Numbered from the stretch's first letter, positions 11,586 through 21,763 are shown. The stretch is DNA of 64,000 bases from Acanthosepion esculentum (GCA_964036315.1 OZ038479.1:53910746-53974745); one strand, 5' to 3'. The notes: generated from the letters alone by a model not told the origin. Program-made: numbers and translations.

Positions 11586-12145
11586 TTAAATTTTGTTGGG
11601 GGCTATGGTGTTGGGGGTTGTCCCAGCATTTGTTGAGTTTGAGTTTACACTTGAATGGTCCATACATGCTAACCTGCGGTAGGCGTGGGGTGTTGTCATT
11701 TGCTGTGGAATTTGTACTCCTATGAGAGGATGATGTTGGACCACTGTCTGATCCCTTGACCTGGTAGATAAAAAGTGACCCGTCTCTGTGGTCTGTTCCC
11801 TCAATTGTCGGCTGTTGTGTCTAAGTAGTCTTCCATTGCTTTACATTTTGACAATGTAACTATGTGGTTCTGTGCATTTATCCATCACTGTTGCTGGTTG
11901 CTATCTGCCATTTTCTTGTATGACAGACACTTTGCAGCCTATAATCAATTCAGGAAGGTCTTTTGCATTTCTTCTGTAATAATGTTCTTGTTTCCTGCTT
12001 TTGTCATTCATTTGTTCCTGGATCTGATCAATAAAGTTAGGATACTTGTTCTTATTTTCCTATTGTATAGAATCTCAACTGGTGATGGCAATTGGCTCTC
12101 AAGTGGGGCTGCTCTTAGGCATAGAAGAGCCATTTGGTTGTCCAA
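11586..12145 (-). pseudogene. Gypsy integrase C-terminal region
   Basis: The minus strand reads ALLCLRAAPLES, VEILYNRKIRTSIPNFIDQ and, further on, QPATVMDKCTEPHSYIV and HNSRQLREQTTETG. This is the order seen in Ty3/gypsy integrase tails (open YR region, then the W-P-A-T-V / S-Y-I-V / L-R block). The continuous 72-codon frame at 11,804-11,586 is the very C-terminus. It is separated from the core by the 12,149-12,221 insertion. Confidence 0.7.
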
Positions 12146-12148
12146 AAA

Positions 12149-12221
12149 AATTGTAATATTTTACGTACACTTCTGATAAAATTTCATAAGAAAGGTACCT
12201 ATAAATTAATTAGATACCTTT
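12149..12221. mobile_element. Fragment of the hAT-like element inside gypsy integrase
   Basis: Its reverse complement matches 7,096-7,170 over about 75 bp with no difference that I can see, covering one hairpin arm, the loop and the adjacent TTATCAGAAGTGTACG. Gypsy coding similarity runs on either side, so it is an insertion. Confidence 0.75.
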
Positions 12222-12249
12222 ACAATAGTATTTTTTACTGTTTGAACCA

Positions 12250-12841
12250 TTCACTCAATGAAGCCATTTGATTGTGGATATGTCAGTTTGGATGTAATGT
12301 ATGTGAATTCCCACTCAGTGACAAAATTCATATGACATAAAATATCTGGCATTGTCTGTGTACAGGTGTTCTTGTATGCTATGAACAGAAAAAATAGCTT
12401 TGAAATAATTGATGCAATTTTCACTTGTAATGGTCTTCATTGTCTTGACAAATGGCATCTTGCTGTATTGGTCAGTGACAAATAAAATTTGTTGACCATT
12501 GAAGTCAGATGTCAGCTGCAATATATTGGAATGGTCTGGTTGGATGTTTTTTTACAATCGTTATTTCTTTGATATTCTTTCACTGGTATCTCACATGTCC
12601 TTACTACTGGTTCAATGTCTTTGTTTATTCCTCTCCAAAAGACACTATTTCTTGGTTTTAGTTGACATTTTTCTATTCCTTGGTGTGCATCATGAATTCT
12701 TTGAAGGACATTGTTTTGCATACTTTTTGATATGACTATACATTCACCTTTTGTCACCAATCCATCATGTACTGAAAATATTCTTTCAATGACCAGTAAT
12801 TTCTTATAAGTTTGGGTATATTTTTCACATCCTCTGGCCAT
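12250..12841 (-). pseudogene. Gypsy integrase zinc-binding and catalytic core
   Basis: The frame at 12,841-12,512 holds RIHDAHQGIEKC and then VVRTC, the H2C2 domain with its last Cys lost by frame change. The frame at 12,521-12,315 holds TSDFNGQQILFVTDQYSKMP and YTDNARYF, the first and second acidic residues of the integrase triad (usual D-N-G is D-N-A here). The two frames overlap, so a frameshift lies near 12,515. Further homology continues past a stop to about 12,250. Confidence 0.8.
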
Positions 12842-13029
12842 CGATTTATTATCACTTGTTTTAGAGTTCTCAACTCTTCATCTTATTCTGTAGCCTCTTG
12901 TAAGTTCATTTGCTTTTGCATTGATATATTAACATATCTATGTTAATTTGTTTACCTTGTGTTGGCTGTACTCTTGACAAGTAATCTGGTATTCTCATTT
13001 CTTTACCTAGCTTGTATATAATTTGATCA

Positions 13030-13308
13030 TCATATGATTGCAGCCTTAACAACATCCTTTGCAATCTTGGGGGGTGCTTGTGCAATGTTTTTGTTCTGTA
13101 TGCTTGCTAATGGCTTGTGGTCTGATTCAATTTGAAATGTCCCCCCACATATATTTATGTGTGTGTGTGTGTGAAATTCTTCACAACTAAACACTACTGC
13201 AAGCAGTTCTCTTTCTATGTTTGTATACCTTGATTCTACATCAGTCAGTCTTTTGCTAGCAAATGCAACAATTTTGCAATCATTGATTATCATGCACCTA
13301 GGCCTCAC
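13030..13308 (-). pseudogene. Gypsy RNase H domain
   Basis: About 92 open codons contain AFASKRLTDVESRYTNIERE, LLAVVFSCEEF and ESDHKPLASI. These are the catalytic-Glu helix and the SDHKPL motif of Ty3/gypsy RNase H. A microsatellite (TG repeats near 13,160) falls inside and encodes a His-Thr run. It sits between the RT remnant and the integrase pieces. Confidence 0.8.
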
Positions 13309-13329
13309 ATGCTTAAATCTACTTGAATC

Positions 13330-13800
13330 ATTATCTTTTCATTAGGTTTGATGTAAGCTAGACATGAGGTTTTCATGAACATGATCTTTCAATTCTTGAA
13401 AAGCTTTTGAGTGTGTTTTGTTCCATTGATATTCAGTGTCCTTCTTGAGTAGTGATCTCAGTGGAGCTGTTTTGGAACTAAGTTCTGGTATGAAAGGGCT
13501 TAGGTATTGGATCATACCTAGAAATTGCTGAAGTTCTCAGTTTGCAGGTGTAGGTTTTGATTTGATTCTGTCGCATTCACTGTTTTGGCGGGAACCATTT
13601 TAATCTCAAATAAGACCATAACATTTTATTTTTGTCTGAATTTGCATTTTTGTTTACTGAAAACTAGACCATACCTTTTATCTGTATCCATTGGCCTTTT
13701 CAAATTTCCATCATGTTCTTGGATTGATTTGCCATATACACAAATATCATCAGATATGCAAATGGCTCCTTCTCAATCTTCCAGTATTTAGTCCATTTTT
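13330..13800 (-). pseudogene. Gypsy reverse transcriptase remnant
   Basis: Minus frames read DDICVYGKSIQEHDGNL (near 13,690-13,750), with the DD of the polymerase active site, and then ELQQFLGMIQYLSPFIPEL (near 13,480-13,540), followed by the KTAPLRSLLKKD region that leads into RNase H. Stops and frame changes separate the pieces. It belongs to the nested gypsy element. Confidence 0.7.
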
Positions 13801-13948
13801 TGTTGATATATGTCCTATGACATCTTAAATATCTGTATCTGCCAAAATTTACGTATTTATTGTGATGTACTCGCTTTATTAATATTTGTATTCACACTTT
13901 ATCTTTAAGTGTGGTTGTTTCCGTGGATATCACTCATGACTGCCACCA

Positions 13949-14075
13949 TGTTATATTTCGTATTTGGGTTTATTAATTTAACTCAAACACATGTGTTAGT
14001 ACAACCATTTTGGCTTCTACCGATAAAAAACATTAAAGGGACACAACTCTCTAACTTCCTATAGCTCATGTTACA
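13949..14075 (-). repeat. Gypsy LTR, 127 bp
   Basis: On the minus strand it starts TGTAACATGAGC and ends AAATATAACA, the expected TG...CA. An AATAAA lies inside. It is followed at once by TGGTGGCAGTCATGAG, which looks like a tRNA primer-binding site. Confidence 0.65.
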
Positions 14076-14080
14076 CTCTC

Positions 14081-14270
14081 TAATAATTAAATTATTAAGA
14101 GGAAAGACCAAAGTATTTTTTGATTATGTTATTAAATTTTTTAATCTTTTCTAGTATGTTTGAAATTTTGGAATAAAATTAAAAATCTTGTCTTGTGTCA
14201 GCATGTAGATCAAAGTCTTTTTTTGCCTTAAAAACACATTCTGTCTATATCTCTGAGATGAGGTATTATG
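14081..14270. mobile_element. Continuation of the interrupted hAT-like element
   Basis: AAATTATTAAGAGGAAAGACC continues the hAT end broken at 11,452. TTTCTAGTATGTTTGAAATTTTGG and CTTGTGTCAGCATGTAGA recur at 55,705-55,765. Confidence 0.6.
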
Positions 14271-14274
14271 ATTA

Positions 14275-14705
14275 TTTGCATTATTTACATTACTCAAACT
14301 GTTATCCTCATCTTCATTGCCATATTCACAATGTTTTGGCCTTTGTACACTTCGGCCTTCTCCAAGTGATTGGAATTTCAAACAGAACTCTATATTTATT
14401 CCACTGTGGTAGATTGCTCTAGTTCCACATGCCATGTCTCTTTCAGATGTCTCAGTTATTTCTGTTTGACTCAACTCTTCAAGCTTTGATTCACCACTGC
14501 TGTGACCTGGTATTGAACTCACAACTCTTTGGGTCTAGTCACTGGATCCAACCAACATCTTTATTGACTGGGCCATGTGTCCCTAAGAATGAAATAAAGG
14601 GTTCTGTTTGAAATTCCAATCGCCTGAAGAAGGCCAGACTGTACAACATTGTGAATATGGCAATGAAGATGAGGATAACAGTCCAAGTAATGTAAATAAT
14701 GCAAG
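14275..14705. repeat. Inverted repeat with a tRNA-like SINE head between the arms
   Basis: The arms at about 14,275-14,391 and 14,600-14,705 are reverse complements. Both carry ATTGTGAATATGGCAATGAA and GAGGATAACAGT. Between them the minus strand reads GGGACACATGGCCCAGTC (14,582 leftward), then a box-B-like GAGTTCAATACC, as in the tRNA-derived head of a SINE. It is best read as two SINE tails in opposite orientation, one still attached to its head. Confidence 0.6.
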
Positions 14706-15005
14706 TAAAAACTCCTTGTTTTGGAAAGTTTTGCAAAAATCAAATAATTGTCTGATGTTAATTAAATTTTCAAGATTTATTCACAAATGAATGAAATTTT
14801 TTTTTTTCTTTTGCATCTGTTGCCTACACTTACTTAATATTATGAAATTTCACCCACTTCATATTTATATTAGTTAAAAGCAGGACTCATTGGAGAATTC
14901 AAATCATCAATTTGTTTATGTCAAACAGAAAGCTCATTTACTGAAAAACTTCTCTGTATCATAAAACAAAAGAAAGATGCAATAAAACTATGATATTATC
15001 TAATT

Positions 15006-15224
15006 CAGGGGTTCTCAATCTTGCTTGCCCCATGCCCCACTTTCACCATTTGTCAGAATGCCATTCACCCCCCCCCCCGCCTCCTTTTCAAGGTGATAGG
15101 CCAGAGAAGCCAAATTCTATAATTGCTCTCCTCCCTGCTCTAAACTCACTGTGGTCACAATTCACCCCTGAAAAGCCAAAATTCACCCACTGTCAGTGAA
15201 TTTCAACCCTGTTGAGAACCCCTG
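15006..15224. mobile_element. Short hAT MITE, 219 bp
   Basis: The ends are CAGGGGTTCTCAATCTTG and CTGTTGAGAACCCCTG, inverted. A perfect 8-bp target duplication ATCTAATT lies at 14,998-15,005 and 15,225-15,232. There is a C-run at 15,069-15,078. Both ends and duplication fit hAT. Confidence 0.85.
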
Positions 15225-16080
15225 ATCTAATTAGAAAAGCTTTTATAAATAAGTATATTAAGGACTCTATTGTCTTAGGAAAAAATATTTCAATGAATAA
15301 TGAATTTTTATAAGAATTTATTTCATTTTTTAAATTTTAATTAGAAATATTTATTAAGTGTTATATCCTTTATAATTCTGTATTAATTTCAACCTTTTAG
15401 ATGATATTATTAAGTGAAAACTATATTTACAAATCATGAATGGAAAAGCTTAATACAAATCATCAAACATCAATACTTTTAAAAAATTTTGAATTTTTTT
15501 GTTAATTTATAAATGTGCTGATTTTTGTAAGTACCTGCAGATGATAAATGACATTATCAGAAATTAAGAGCAATAACTATGGTAACTGTAAAGTCAACAT
15601 TTCTAAAATTCAGATTACAGATAATATCTTCCTAAATTTTCAAGATATCTGATCCTTAAAGTAAAACAAAGTATTATTTGGTCAGTATGCTTCAAATTTA
15701 ATGCTTTTTGTCTCATTTACAGTTTCATGCCTAAATCTTTTCTCCTCTTGCTATTCACCTTATTTAAATCATAATCATTCTGTTTTTGTATGCTTACTTT
15801 TTGTGAAAACTGAGTTTGTTTACAAGTGGAAGAAGAAGCTCTAAATGTAGACATTTTAAATTTTTTCAGAAAAATACCATTGTACTTGCATATTGTGTTT
15901 CAACTCAAAAGAAAAGATAAACATAGATTTTTTTTTTTTTATTGATCTTTCCTGGCTGCTGCATTATTGAGCCCCTGTGCTGATCTCAAGTGTCCTTACT
16001 GTATAGCTATGTTGAAATATGAACTGATTTGATATATTCGTTGTCTCTGATACATATGTCTCATTCCTTTTTCTTTACAG
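15225..16080. other. 5' flank of the unit 1 finger exon
   Basis: From about 15,655 it matches 56,936 onward and 57,760 onward in unit 3, and the minus strand of 39,300-39,660 in unit 2. It ends in TTTCTTTACAG, the splice acceptor before 16,081. No other gene is seen. Confidence 0.6.
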
Positions 16081-16624
16081 ATGTTTTGGCTGAACAGAAA
16101 ATCATGATATAAGAATTGTTCTTATTGAGAATTTAATTGAAAGAAAACAAGAATTTAAACTTTCTATCAAGAAAAGAGACATGTTGCCATATTCCAGTAA
16201 AGTTGTATATCTATATTTTCCAAAGCATCACATTAACTGGTAAAAAATTGTGTACTCCGAAATGTTTGGTATATCTTTTTTTTATTTGGTGAATCTACAT
16301 ATAAGTAAAAATTAGAATTTATGTTTTTGTTAATTTTGCAAACCGTTGTTATGATTTAAATTTAGTTTAGCATATGGAAAAATGAACTACAATCAGACAA
16401 TATTCTTGTGAAGTTTGTGGAACAGCGTTTTCATAAGAAGTTTCATTTGAAGAGTCCTATGCAAACACACTGGAGAGAAATCATAATTTTGTGAAGTTTG
16501 TAGTTCTGTCTTTTCACTGATGTGACATTTGAAGCCCCATATGTGAACAAACTCTGGGGAGAAACCATATTCTTGTGAAATTTGTGTATTTCCCTTTTTA
16601 GAGAAGTCACATTTAAAGTTCAAT
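16081..16624 (+). other. Zinc-finger 1: start of finger exon, untranslated part and dead fingers
   Basis: The acceptor ...TTCTTTACAG precedes 16,081. The first exon bases are ATGTTTTGGCTGAAC, an 8-codon reading frame (MFWLNRKS, stop) that is also found at the same place in unit 2 and in the first unit 3 copy. The following 250 bp are conserved among units but keep no common long frame, so I read them as 5' UTR. From 16,405 to 16,624 finger sequence appears (TATTCTTGTGAAGTTTGTGG) but is broken by stops and frameshifts, making about three dead fingers upstream of the open array. Confidence 0.6.
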
Positions 16625-17908
16625 ATGCGAACAGACAGTGGAGAGAAACCACATTCTTGTGAAGTTTGTGGATCTGCCTTTTCAACAAAGACACTTTTGA
16701 AGCGCCATATGAGAACACACACGGGTGAGAAACCATATTCTTGTGAAATTTGTAGATCTGCATTTTCTGAGAAATCAACTTTGAAGTACCATATGCGAAG
16801 ACACACTGGAGAGAAACCATATTCTTGTGAAATTTGTGGATCTGCATTTTCAGGAAAAACAGTTTTGAGGTCTCATATGCAAACACACACTGGAGAGAAA
16901 CCCAATTCTTGCGAAGTTTGCGGAACTGCATTTTCGCGGAAGGAACATTTGAAGCACCATATGCGAACACACACTGGAGAGAAACCATACTCTTGTGAAG
17001 TTTGTGGATCTGCATTTTCTGTGAAATCAACATTAAAGTACCATATGCGAAGACACACTGGAGAGAAACCATATTCTTGTGAAATTTGTGGATCTGCATT
17101 TTCAGCAAAGACAGCATTCAGATTTCATATGCAAACACACACTGGAGAGAAACCTAATTCTTGTGAAGTTTGTGGATCTGCATTTTCTACAAAGACACAT
17201 TTGAAGCACCATATGCGAACACACACTGGAGAGAAACCATATTCCTGTGAAGTTTGTGGATCTTCATTTTCTGCGAAATCAAATTTGAAGTACCATATGC
17301 GAACTCACACTGGAGAGAAACCTTATTCTTGTGAAGTTTGCGGATCTACATTTACTGAAAAATCACATTTGAAGTGCCATATGCGAACGCACACTGGAGA
17401 GAAACCATATTCTTGTGAAATTTGTGGATCTGCATTTTCTGTGAAATCAAACTTGAACTACCATATGCGAAGACACACTGGAGAGAAACCATATTCATGT
17501 GAAGTTTGTGGATCTGCATTTTCATATATGACATCTTTGGTATGCCATATGCAAAAACACACTGGAGAGAAACCATATCTTTGTGAAGTTTGTGCATCTG
17601 CATTTTCACAGCTGTCACAGTTGAAGTCCCATATGCAAACGCACACTGGTGAGAAACCACATTCTTGTGAAGTTTGTGGATTTGCATTTTCAGAGAAGTC
17701 CTCTCTGGAATGTCATATGCGAACCCACACTGGAGAGAAACCATATTCTTGTGAAATTTGTGGATCTTCATTTTCACAGAGGTCACATTTGAAAAGCCAC
17801 ATGCAAACACACACTGGCGAGAAACCACATTCTTGCGACATTTGCGGATCTACATTTTCTGCAAAGACATCTTTGAAGCACCATATGCAAACACATGCTG
17901 GCGAGTAA
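16625..17908 (+). CDS. C2H2 zinc-finger protein 1 (15 fingers)
   Basis: The 427-codon frame from ATG 16,625 to TAA 17,906-17,908 is an uninterrupted array of 15 C2H2 fingers of 28 residues (84-bp period), with C-x2-C-x12-H-x3-H spacing and HTGEKP linkers. Such arrays bind DNA, usually in the nucleus. Scaffold residues (YSCEVCGSAFS, L at helix position 4) are almost constant. The DNA-contact positions -1, 2, 3 and 6 differ from finger to finger: TTLR, ESTY, GTVS, REHH and so on. No KRAB, SCAN or other effector domain is visible. The ATG lies in the linker of a dead finger (MRTDSGEKP), so the natural start is uncertain. The stop is a one-base change of the linker Lys codon (GAG-AAA to GAG-TAA), and three decayed fingers follow. 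It may be functional or a recent pseudogene. Homologues are zinc-finger 2 and 3 here. Confidence 0.75.
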   Translation: MRTDSGEKPHSCEVCGSAFSTKTLLKRHMRTHTGEKPYSCEICRSAFSEKSTLKYHMRRHTGEKPYSCEICGSAFSGKTVLRSHMQTHTGEKPNSCEVCGTAFSRKEHLKHHMRTHTGEKPYSCEVCGSAFSVKSTLKYHMRRHTGEKPYSCEICGSAFSAKTAFRFHMQTHTGEKPNSCEVCGSAFSTKTHLKHHMRTHTGEKPYSCEVCGSSFSAKSNLKYHMRTHTGEKPYSCEVCGSTFTEKSHLKCHMRTHTGEKPYSCEICGSAFSVKSNLNYHMRRHTGEKPYSCEVCGSAFSYMTSLVCHMQKHTGEKPYLCEVCASAFSQLSQLKSHMQTHTGEKPHSCEVCGFAFSEKSSLECHMRTHTGEKPYSCEICGSSFSQRSHLKSHMQTHTGEKPHSCDICGSTFSAKTSLKHHMQTHAGE

Positions 17909-18140
17909 CCATATTTTTCTGAAGTTTGTCGATCTGCATGTTCATGTAAGACGTCTTTGACATGCCATATGCCAAAACAGACTAGAGAGAAACCTTATTT
18001 TTGTGAAGTTTTTGCATCTGTATTTTCACAGAGGGTACATTTGAAGTCCCATATGGAAACATCCACTGGAGAGAAACCACATTCTTATGTAGTTTGTGCA
18101 TCTGCATTTTCATATGTCATTTTTGAAGCTCCATTATTTG
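17909..18140 (+). pseudogene. Three decayed fingers after the zinc-finger 1 stop
   Basis: The frame continues beyond the stop as PYFSEVCRSACS, PYFCEVFASVFS and PHSYVVCASAFS. Each has lost one zinc Cys (Cys to Ser, Phe and Tyr), and two have lost the last His (CHMPKQ, HMETS). The loss in every unit suggests they have not been translated for a long time. Confidence 0.7.
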
Positions 18141-19575
18141 GTGTCAACAGATCTATCCTTATGGATGAATTTATAGATTTTACAGAAAAGTTAAAAAAGA
18201 TTCCAATCAATTTATATTTGGTCTGAAATGTACCAGATTATTTTGATTATTGAAAATGAATCAGTTCGAATCACCATAGACACTGAAAACATACTCTCCA
18301 AATTTAGAAATAAACTATGTAGTTGCATGCTGGGATTTATTCCTAACCCATTAAAATGGACCACTTCTCCATCACACCCATTATATTTTTGGTCTATGCT
18401 GTCAGAATGCTGCAAATACTTGACTGTATCCATTTTGCATATGAACATCATTCTTACATTATGAACTTGTTGCTTTGTTAGTTTTGACTTGCATATAGTT
18501 TCTTTACTATCAGTGATCTTGATAGGTTTTTAATGTGGTGAGTCCCTGGGATCCACAGGTGGTGATTTGGGTATGATCCTGTGAAATTCAGTGGGTCCCA
18601 ACTAAAGTCTTTTAAGAAATTAAGTTTTTTTTTTTTTAATTTGGCCAAACTCTTTCAGGTCTGGAGCATTGATGAAAAACTTGATATAAAATAAAGATAC
18701 ATTTGAAGAATTTTATATGCAGATTTTTATGCTATTTTTGATTGAACATTCTTTAAAAGAATTGTGTTAACTATCATTTTACAGCTGTTTGATTTTATTA
18801 TCCTAGGCAAGATCAAAAATATAATGCAAAGATAGAATTCTGCATCATGACTTCATTAATTTATTTTGAAATATGGAAGTACAGGTTTCACGTTAAATAT
18901 GCATGCTGTTTGGAGTTGTTATAGATGATTTATATCATTATTAGCTAAAGGCATCAAAAAGTAAATTATCAATTCAGGAACTAAATGAATTTTCTTTTTA
19001 TTAATTTTAATGGCCTTAATTATATCATAATTACAATAGTGATATATGTGTCTATTTTATCAAAACTGATTTTGTTTTTTCATGGAAAGAATAATATTTT
19101 AGATATTGGAACAATTTTGAGAAAAATACCATTAACTTTTTATATCATATTTTAATTCTTGCACAATTCAAAAGACATTATTTAAGATTAATGTCTTTAT
19201 TTTTCTATTCTTAATTAATTAATTAGTTAATAGATTAAATTTAATATTTCCAATCAGCGAAATTCTTTGCTCTATTACAAAACTAAATTGACAGGAAGTC
19301 GTTTGTTTTTTGGGGGGGTGGGAGGCAGGGTATCTAAAAATCTTCTAGCCTATGTTTATTGCAATGTAATTGTCTTTATTGAAAAAATATTAAAAAAATA
19401 AAATATGCTGTTCTGAAACTTTTATTTCAGAAATATTGCTCAAAATTTTCTTCACAGGCTTTACTAACTGGCATTTCCTTTAATGCTACCCCAGGGAATT
19501 TCTTTACTATAGGCTCCCATGCTTCTGCCTAATTGCTCAGATTTATCTGAAACAGTTTCAAAATAATTTTCTCTC
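18141..19575. other. 3' flank of zinc-finger unit 1
   Basis: Positions 18,200-19,300 match 59,740-61,250 in unit 3 and the minus strand of 36,830-36,000 in unit 2. The block holds GCATGCTGGGAT and the CTATCAG...TTTTTAATGTGGTGAGTC site where unit 3 has an insertion. A G-run lies at 19,310-19,318. The conservation ends near 19,390. No gene seen. Confidence 0.6.
18690..18695 (+). terminator. Candidate polyadenylation signal, zinc-finger 1
   Basis: AATAAA sits in a block (GATGAAAAACTTGATATAAA) conserved in unit 3 (60,676-60,681), about 780 bp after the stop. In unit 2 the hexamer is AATAGA. Confidence 0.4.
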
Positions 19576-19876
19576 CAGGCTTTAATAACAAAGCCAAAAA
19601 TATTAATGTGGATCAGCAGCCAAGGGATATAGGCTGGGTTTCACTATAATAGTGACTTTCACTGGCAGAGTCAAAATCACATGAAAAAGAAAACCAGTAG
19701 AGACAAACCACAAACATAAATGTAAAATGTAACAAAATTTTTAATTGTACACAAAACAATTTTAAACAAAGAATATCTGAATGTAAATGTTGTAACCTAG
19801 AAATGGTTACTGAATGAGGAATAATCAAAACAGAGGTTGGAAATGAAATTGTAATCTTTATAACATCAACAAAATA

Positions 19877-20243
19877 CAGGGTGTCCATAAAATTCATGTG
19901 CACTTTAAAAATTTATAACTTTATTTGTATTTGCGATAGAAATAATCTGTTAAAAAGTGTTATAAAGTTTAATGTACCTAGTTTTAAGTATAGTTAATAT
20001 AACTAATGTGATTTCAGGCATTACTGTAAATCAGTTGGCAAATGTTTTCCATGAACTGCAAAATCGTATTACCCTTTGTATTGCTAATGGTGGAGGACAG
20101 GTGGAAACTTAAATAAAATTTCAATAAAATCTTAAAAAATATAGATTTACTTCTTTCTAATCCTTTTAACAAATTATTTCTATCGCAAATACAAATAAAG
20201 TCATAAATTTTTTAAAGTGCACATGAACTTTATGGACACCCTG
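19877..20243. mobile_element. Mariner-type MITE, 367 bp
   Basis: It is flanked by TA on both sides. The terminal inverted repeats are about 80 bp (CAGGGTGTCCATAAA..., TTTATTTGTATTTGCGATAG...). Inside, plus strand near 20,020-20,110, a frame reads VNQLANVFHELQNRITLCIA and then NGGGQVET-stop. This resembles the extreme C-terminus of a Tc1/mariner transposase, so it looks like a deletion derivative of a full element. It inserted into the gypsy LTR. Confidence 0.8.
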
Positions 20244-20446
20244 TACAATACTCACCAGCAGCATGAAGTAGGTAAACCACCGCTAGTGGGGGACTACTTA
20301 GCATATTACCCCCCACACACACACACTTACAATAGTGACCAACATATTTATGAGGATTGGGACACACACATTAGTGTTCATAGGTACAGTATATAACAGT
20401 AAAACAGTTTGAAACAAAGAATCTCTGAATGTCAAAAGAAAATGTA

Positions 20447-21314
20447 TTAAAAGTTAAGTAGATAACTAGGTTTAGTCCTGCTTCGCCTGTGGGTCACAGT
20501 GTATTTGTCCATTAACACAACTAATTTATAAGTGGTTTCTACTTTGCTTTCATTTATGTGAGTCTTCATGTCTTCAGGTATACAGTTTTTAAACTCTTCG
20601 ATCAAAACTAACTGCTTCATTATTGTGTCATTGTCTTTCTTAATTCTCCTTGTATTCCATCTGTCGAAATAAGTTTCTTTTTGTTTCAAAATCTCAACAT
20701 AAATTTGAGCCTCTATCTTTCTATAGTTCCTGAACCTTTGGCGGTATACCTCTGGAACGAGTTCATAATTTTTGAGAATGGATAATTTTGCTAGGATCTA
20801 ATCTGCACTATCCCCTACTGAAAGTGCTGCATATGCCTTCTCAGATTTCCTGCAGAAGACTTTGTTTAAATTTATCGCTGTTTTTGGAAGTGTGGAAAGT
20901 AATCACCTACCTCGTTTTTTTTTAAACTTCGGTACAAGCATAACTTGTTTGGCCAGGTGAAACTCTCATTGCTTTGCCTCACCTGTTTACTTTGTTTATC
21001 TCCAACTCCCTAAATCTCACCTCTTGATCTATGCATGCCCTTTCAATTTAAACTCTAACGGCCGTCCTAAACTTTTCTAATTCGATTTGTGCTTGGGATA
21101 TTTCTAGTACCTTGATATGTAACTGACTTAATATTTCTTCCTCAAATATATTATCTACCAAGTGTTCTGCTATTGTCATAATCAGACTTGACTTCCTCAT
21201 TGCCTTCCTGATACCCAACTCTAAATGCTTCTCTATATCTAGTATGTCATCTTTCCTTAGCTTAGTTAACTGGTTTAGGAATGGTTCCCGTAAGAAATCT
21301 TCTATGATCAACAT
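20447..21314 (-). pseudogene. Gypsy gag remnant (two pieces)
   Basis: The first piece (21,314-21,048) reads FLREPFLNQLTKLRKDDILD, then LGIRKAMRKSSL, as in the N-terminal coiled region of many gypsy Gag proteins. The second (20,689-20,447) reads ETYFDRWNTRRI, LVLIEEFKNCIPEDMKTHI, then VVLMDKYTVTHR. This is the helical capsid-like segment resembling a SCAN domain. The 360 bp between have stops. Gag packages the element's RNA, and this one is dead. Confidence 0.6.
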
Positions 21315-21763
21315 TTTATCCTTTGGCCTGTCTTACGGCTTCCACATGAGTTTTCACAGTGAGAGGATGCAGATGTGAGCCCCCAAATTATGTTGCAAAC
21401 TTGAAGAGCCATAACATAAATATGAACAAAAATTAAAATGGATCAGTGGCCAAGAGACATGGCCTGGGTTTCACTATAATAGTGACTTTCTCTGACGGTC
21501 AAAATCACGTGAAAATGAAAACCAGTAGAGACAAATCACAAACACATTTTTAATTGTACAAAAAAAATTTTAAACAAAGAATATCTGAATGTAAAACAGT
21601 TGGAAACAAAGAGTCTCTTAATGTCAAAAGATGTATGTGGTGTGTGTAATATAGTTCAAAAGAAATCTTAGCTTGGTTCAGTTGATTGAAATTAAATACT
21701 TTCTCTCTTTCTTTTTTCTTCTCTCTCTCCCGTTACATATTTCTCCTTTCCCTGTTCTTTTCT

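Larger units (their letters stand above)
11452..14075 (-). mobile_element. Decayed Ty3/gypsy element nested in a hAT-like end
   Basis: On the minus strand the order is LTR, primer-site-like sequence, reverse transcriptase, RNase H, integrase zinc domain, integrase core and integrase C-terminus, the Ty3/gypsy order. The upstream LTR is 13,949-14,075. The other LTR appears to survive only as a short piece near 11,452-11,485 (AAAGGGAAACAACTCTCTACC, against AAAGGGACACAACTCTCTAAC). Many stops and frameshifts make it inactive. Confidence 0.75.
19580..21645 (-). mobile_element. Internally deleted Ty3/gypsy element with gag remnant
   Basis: Two LTR-like segments in direct orientation, about 19,605-20,440 (enlarged by a MITE) and 21,430-21,645, share GGTTTCACTATAATAGTGACTTTC, AAAACCAGTAGAGACAAA and AAAGAATATCTGAATGT. 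Between them, on the minus strand, are two gag pieces. No protease or pol remains. The minus-strand junction next to the upstream LTR reads AATTTGGGGGCTCACATC, a possible primer-binding site. Confidence 0.65.

Noticed and set aside
11862..12176. A hydrophobic plus-strand frame as a membrane protein
   Set aside because: It is antisense to the gypsy integrase C-terminus and crosses the inserted hAT-like piece.
14490..14582. A functional tRNA gene on the minus strand
   Set aside because: It has box-A- and box-B-like stretches but no cloverleaf stem pairing that I could make, and it continues into SINE-like sequence.
16393..17828. Long minus-strand frames across the finger array (repeating MVSLQCVFAYG and CVRIWCF patterns), and the mirror frames at 37,741-38,918 and 58,560-59,494
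   Set aside because: They are antisense shadows of the 84-bp finger repeat with period-locked peptides and no independent start or domain.
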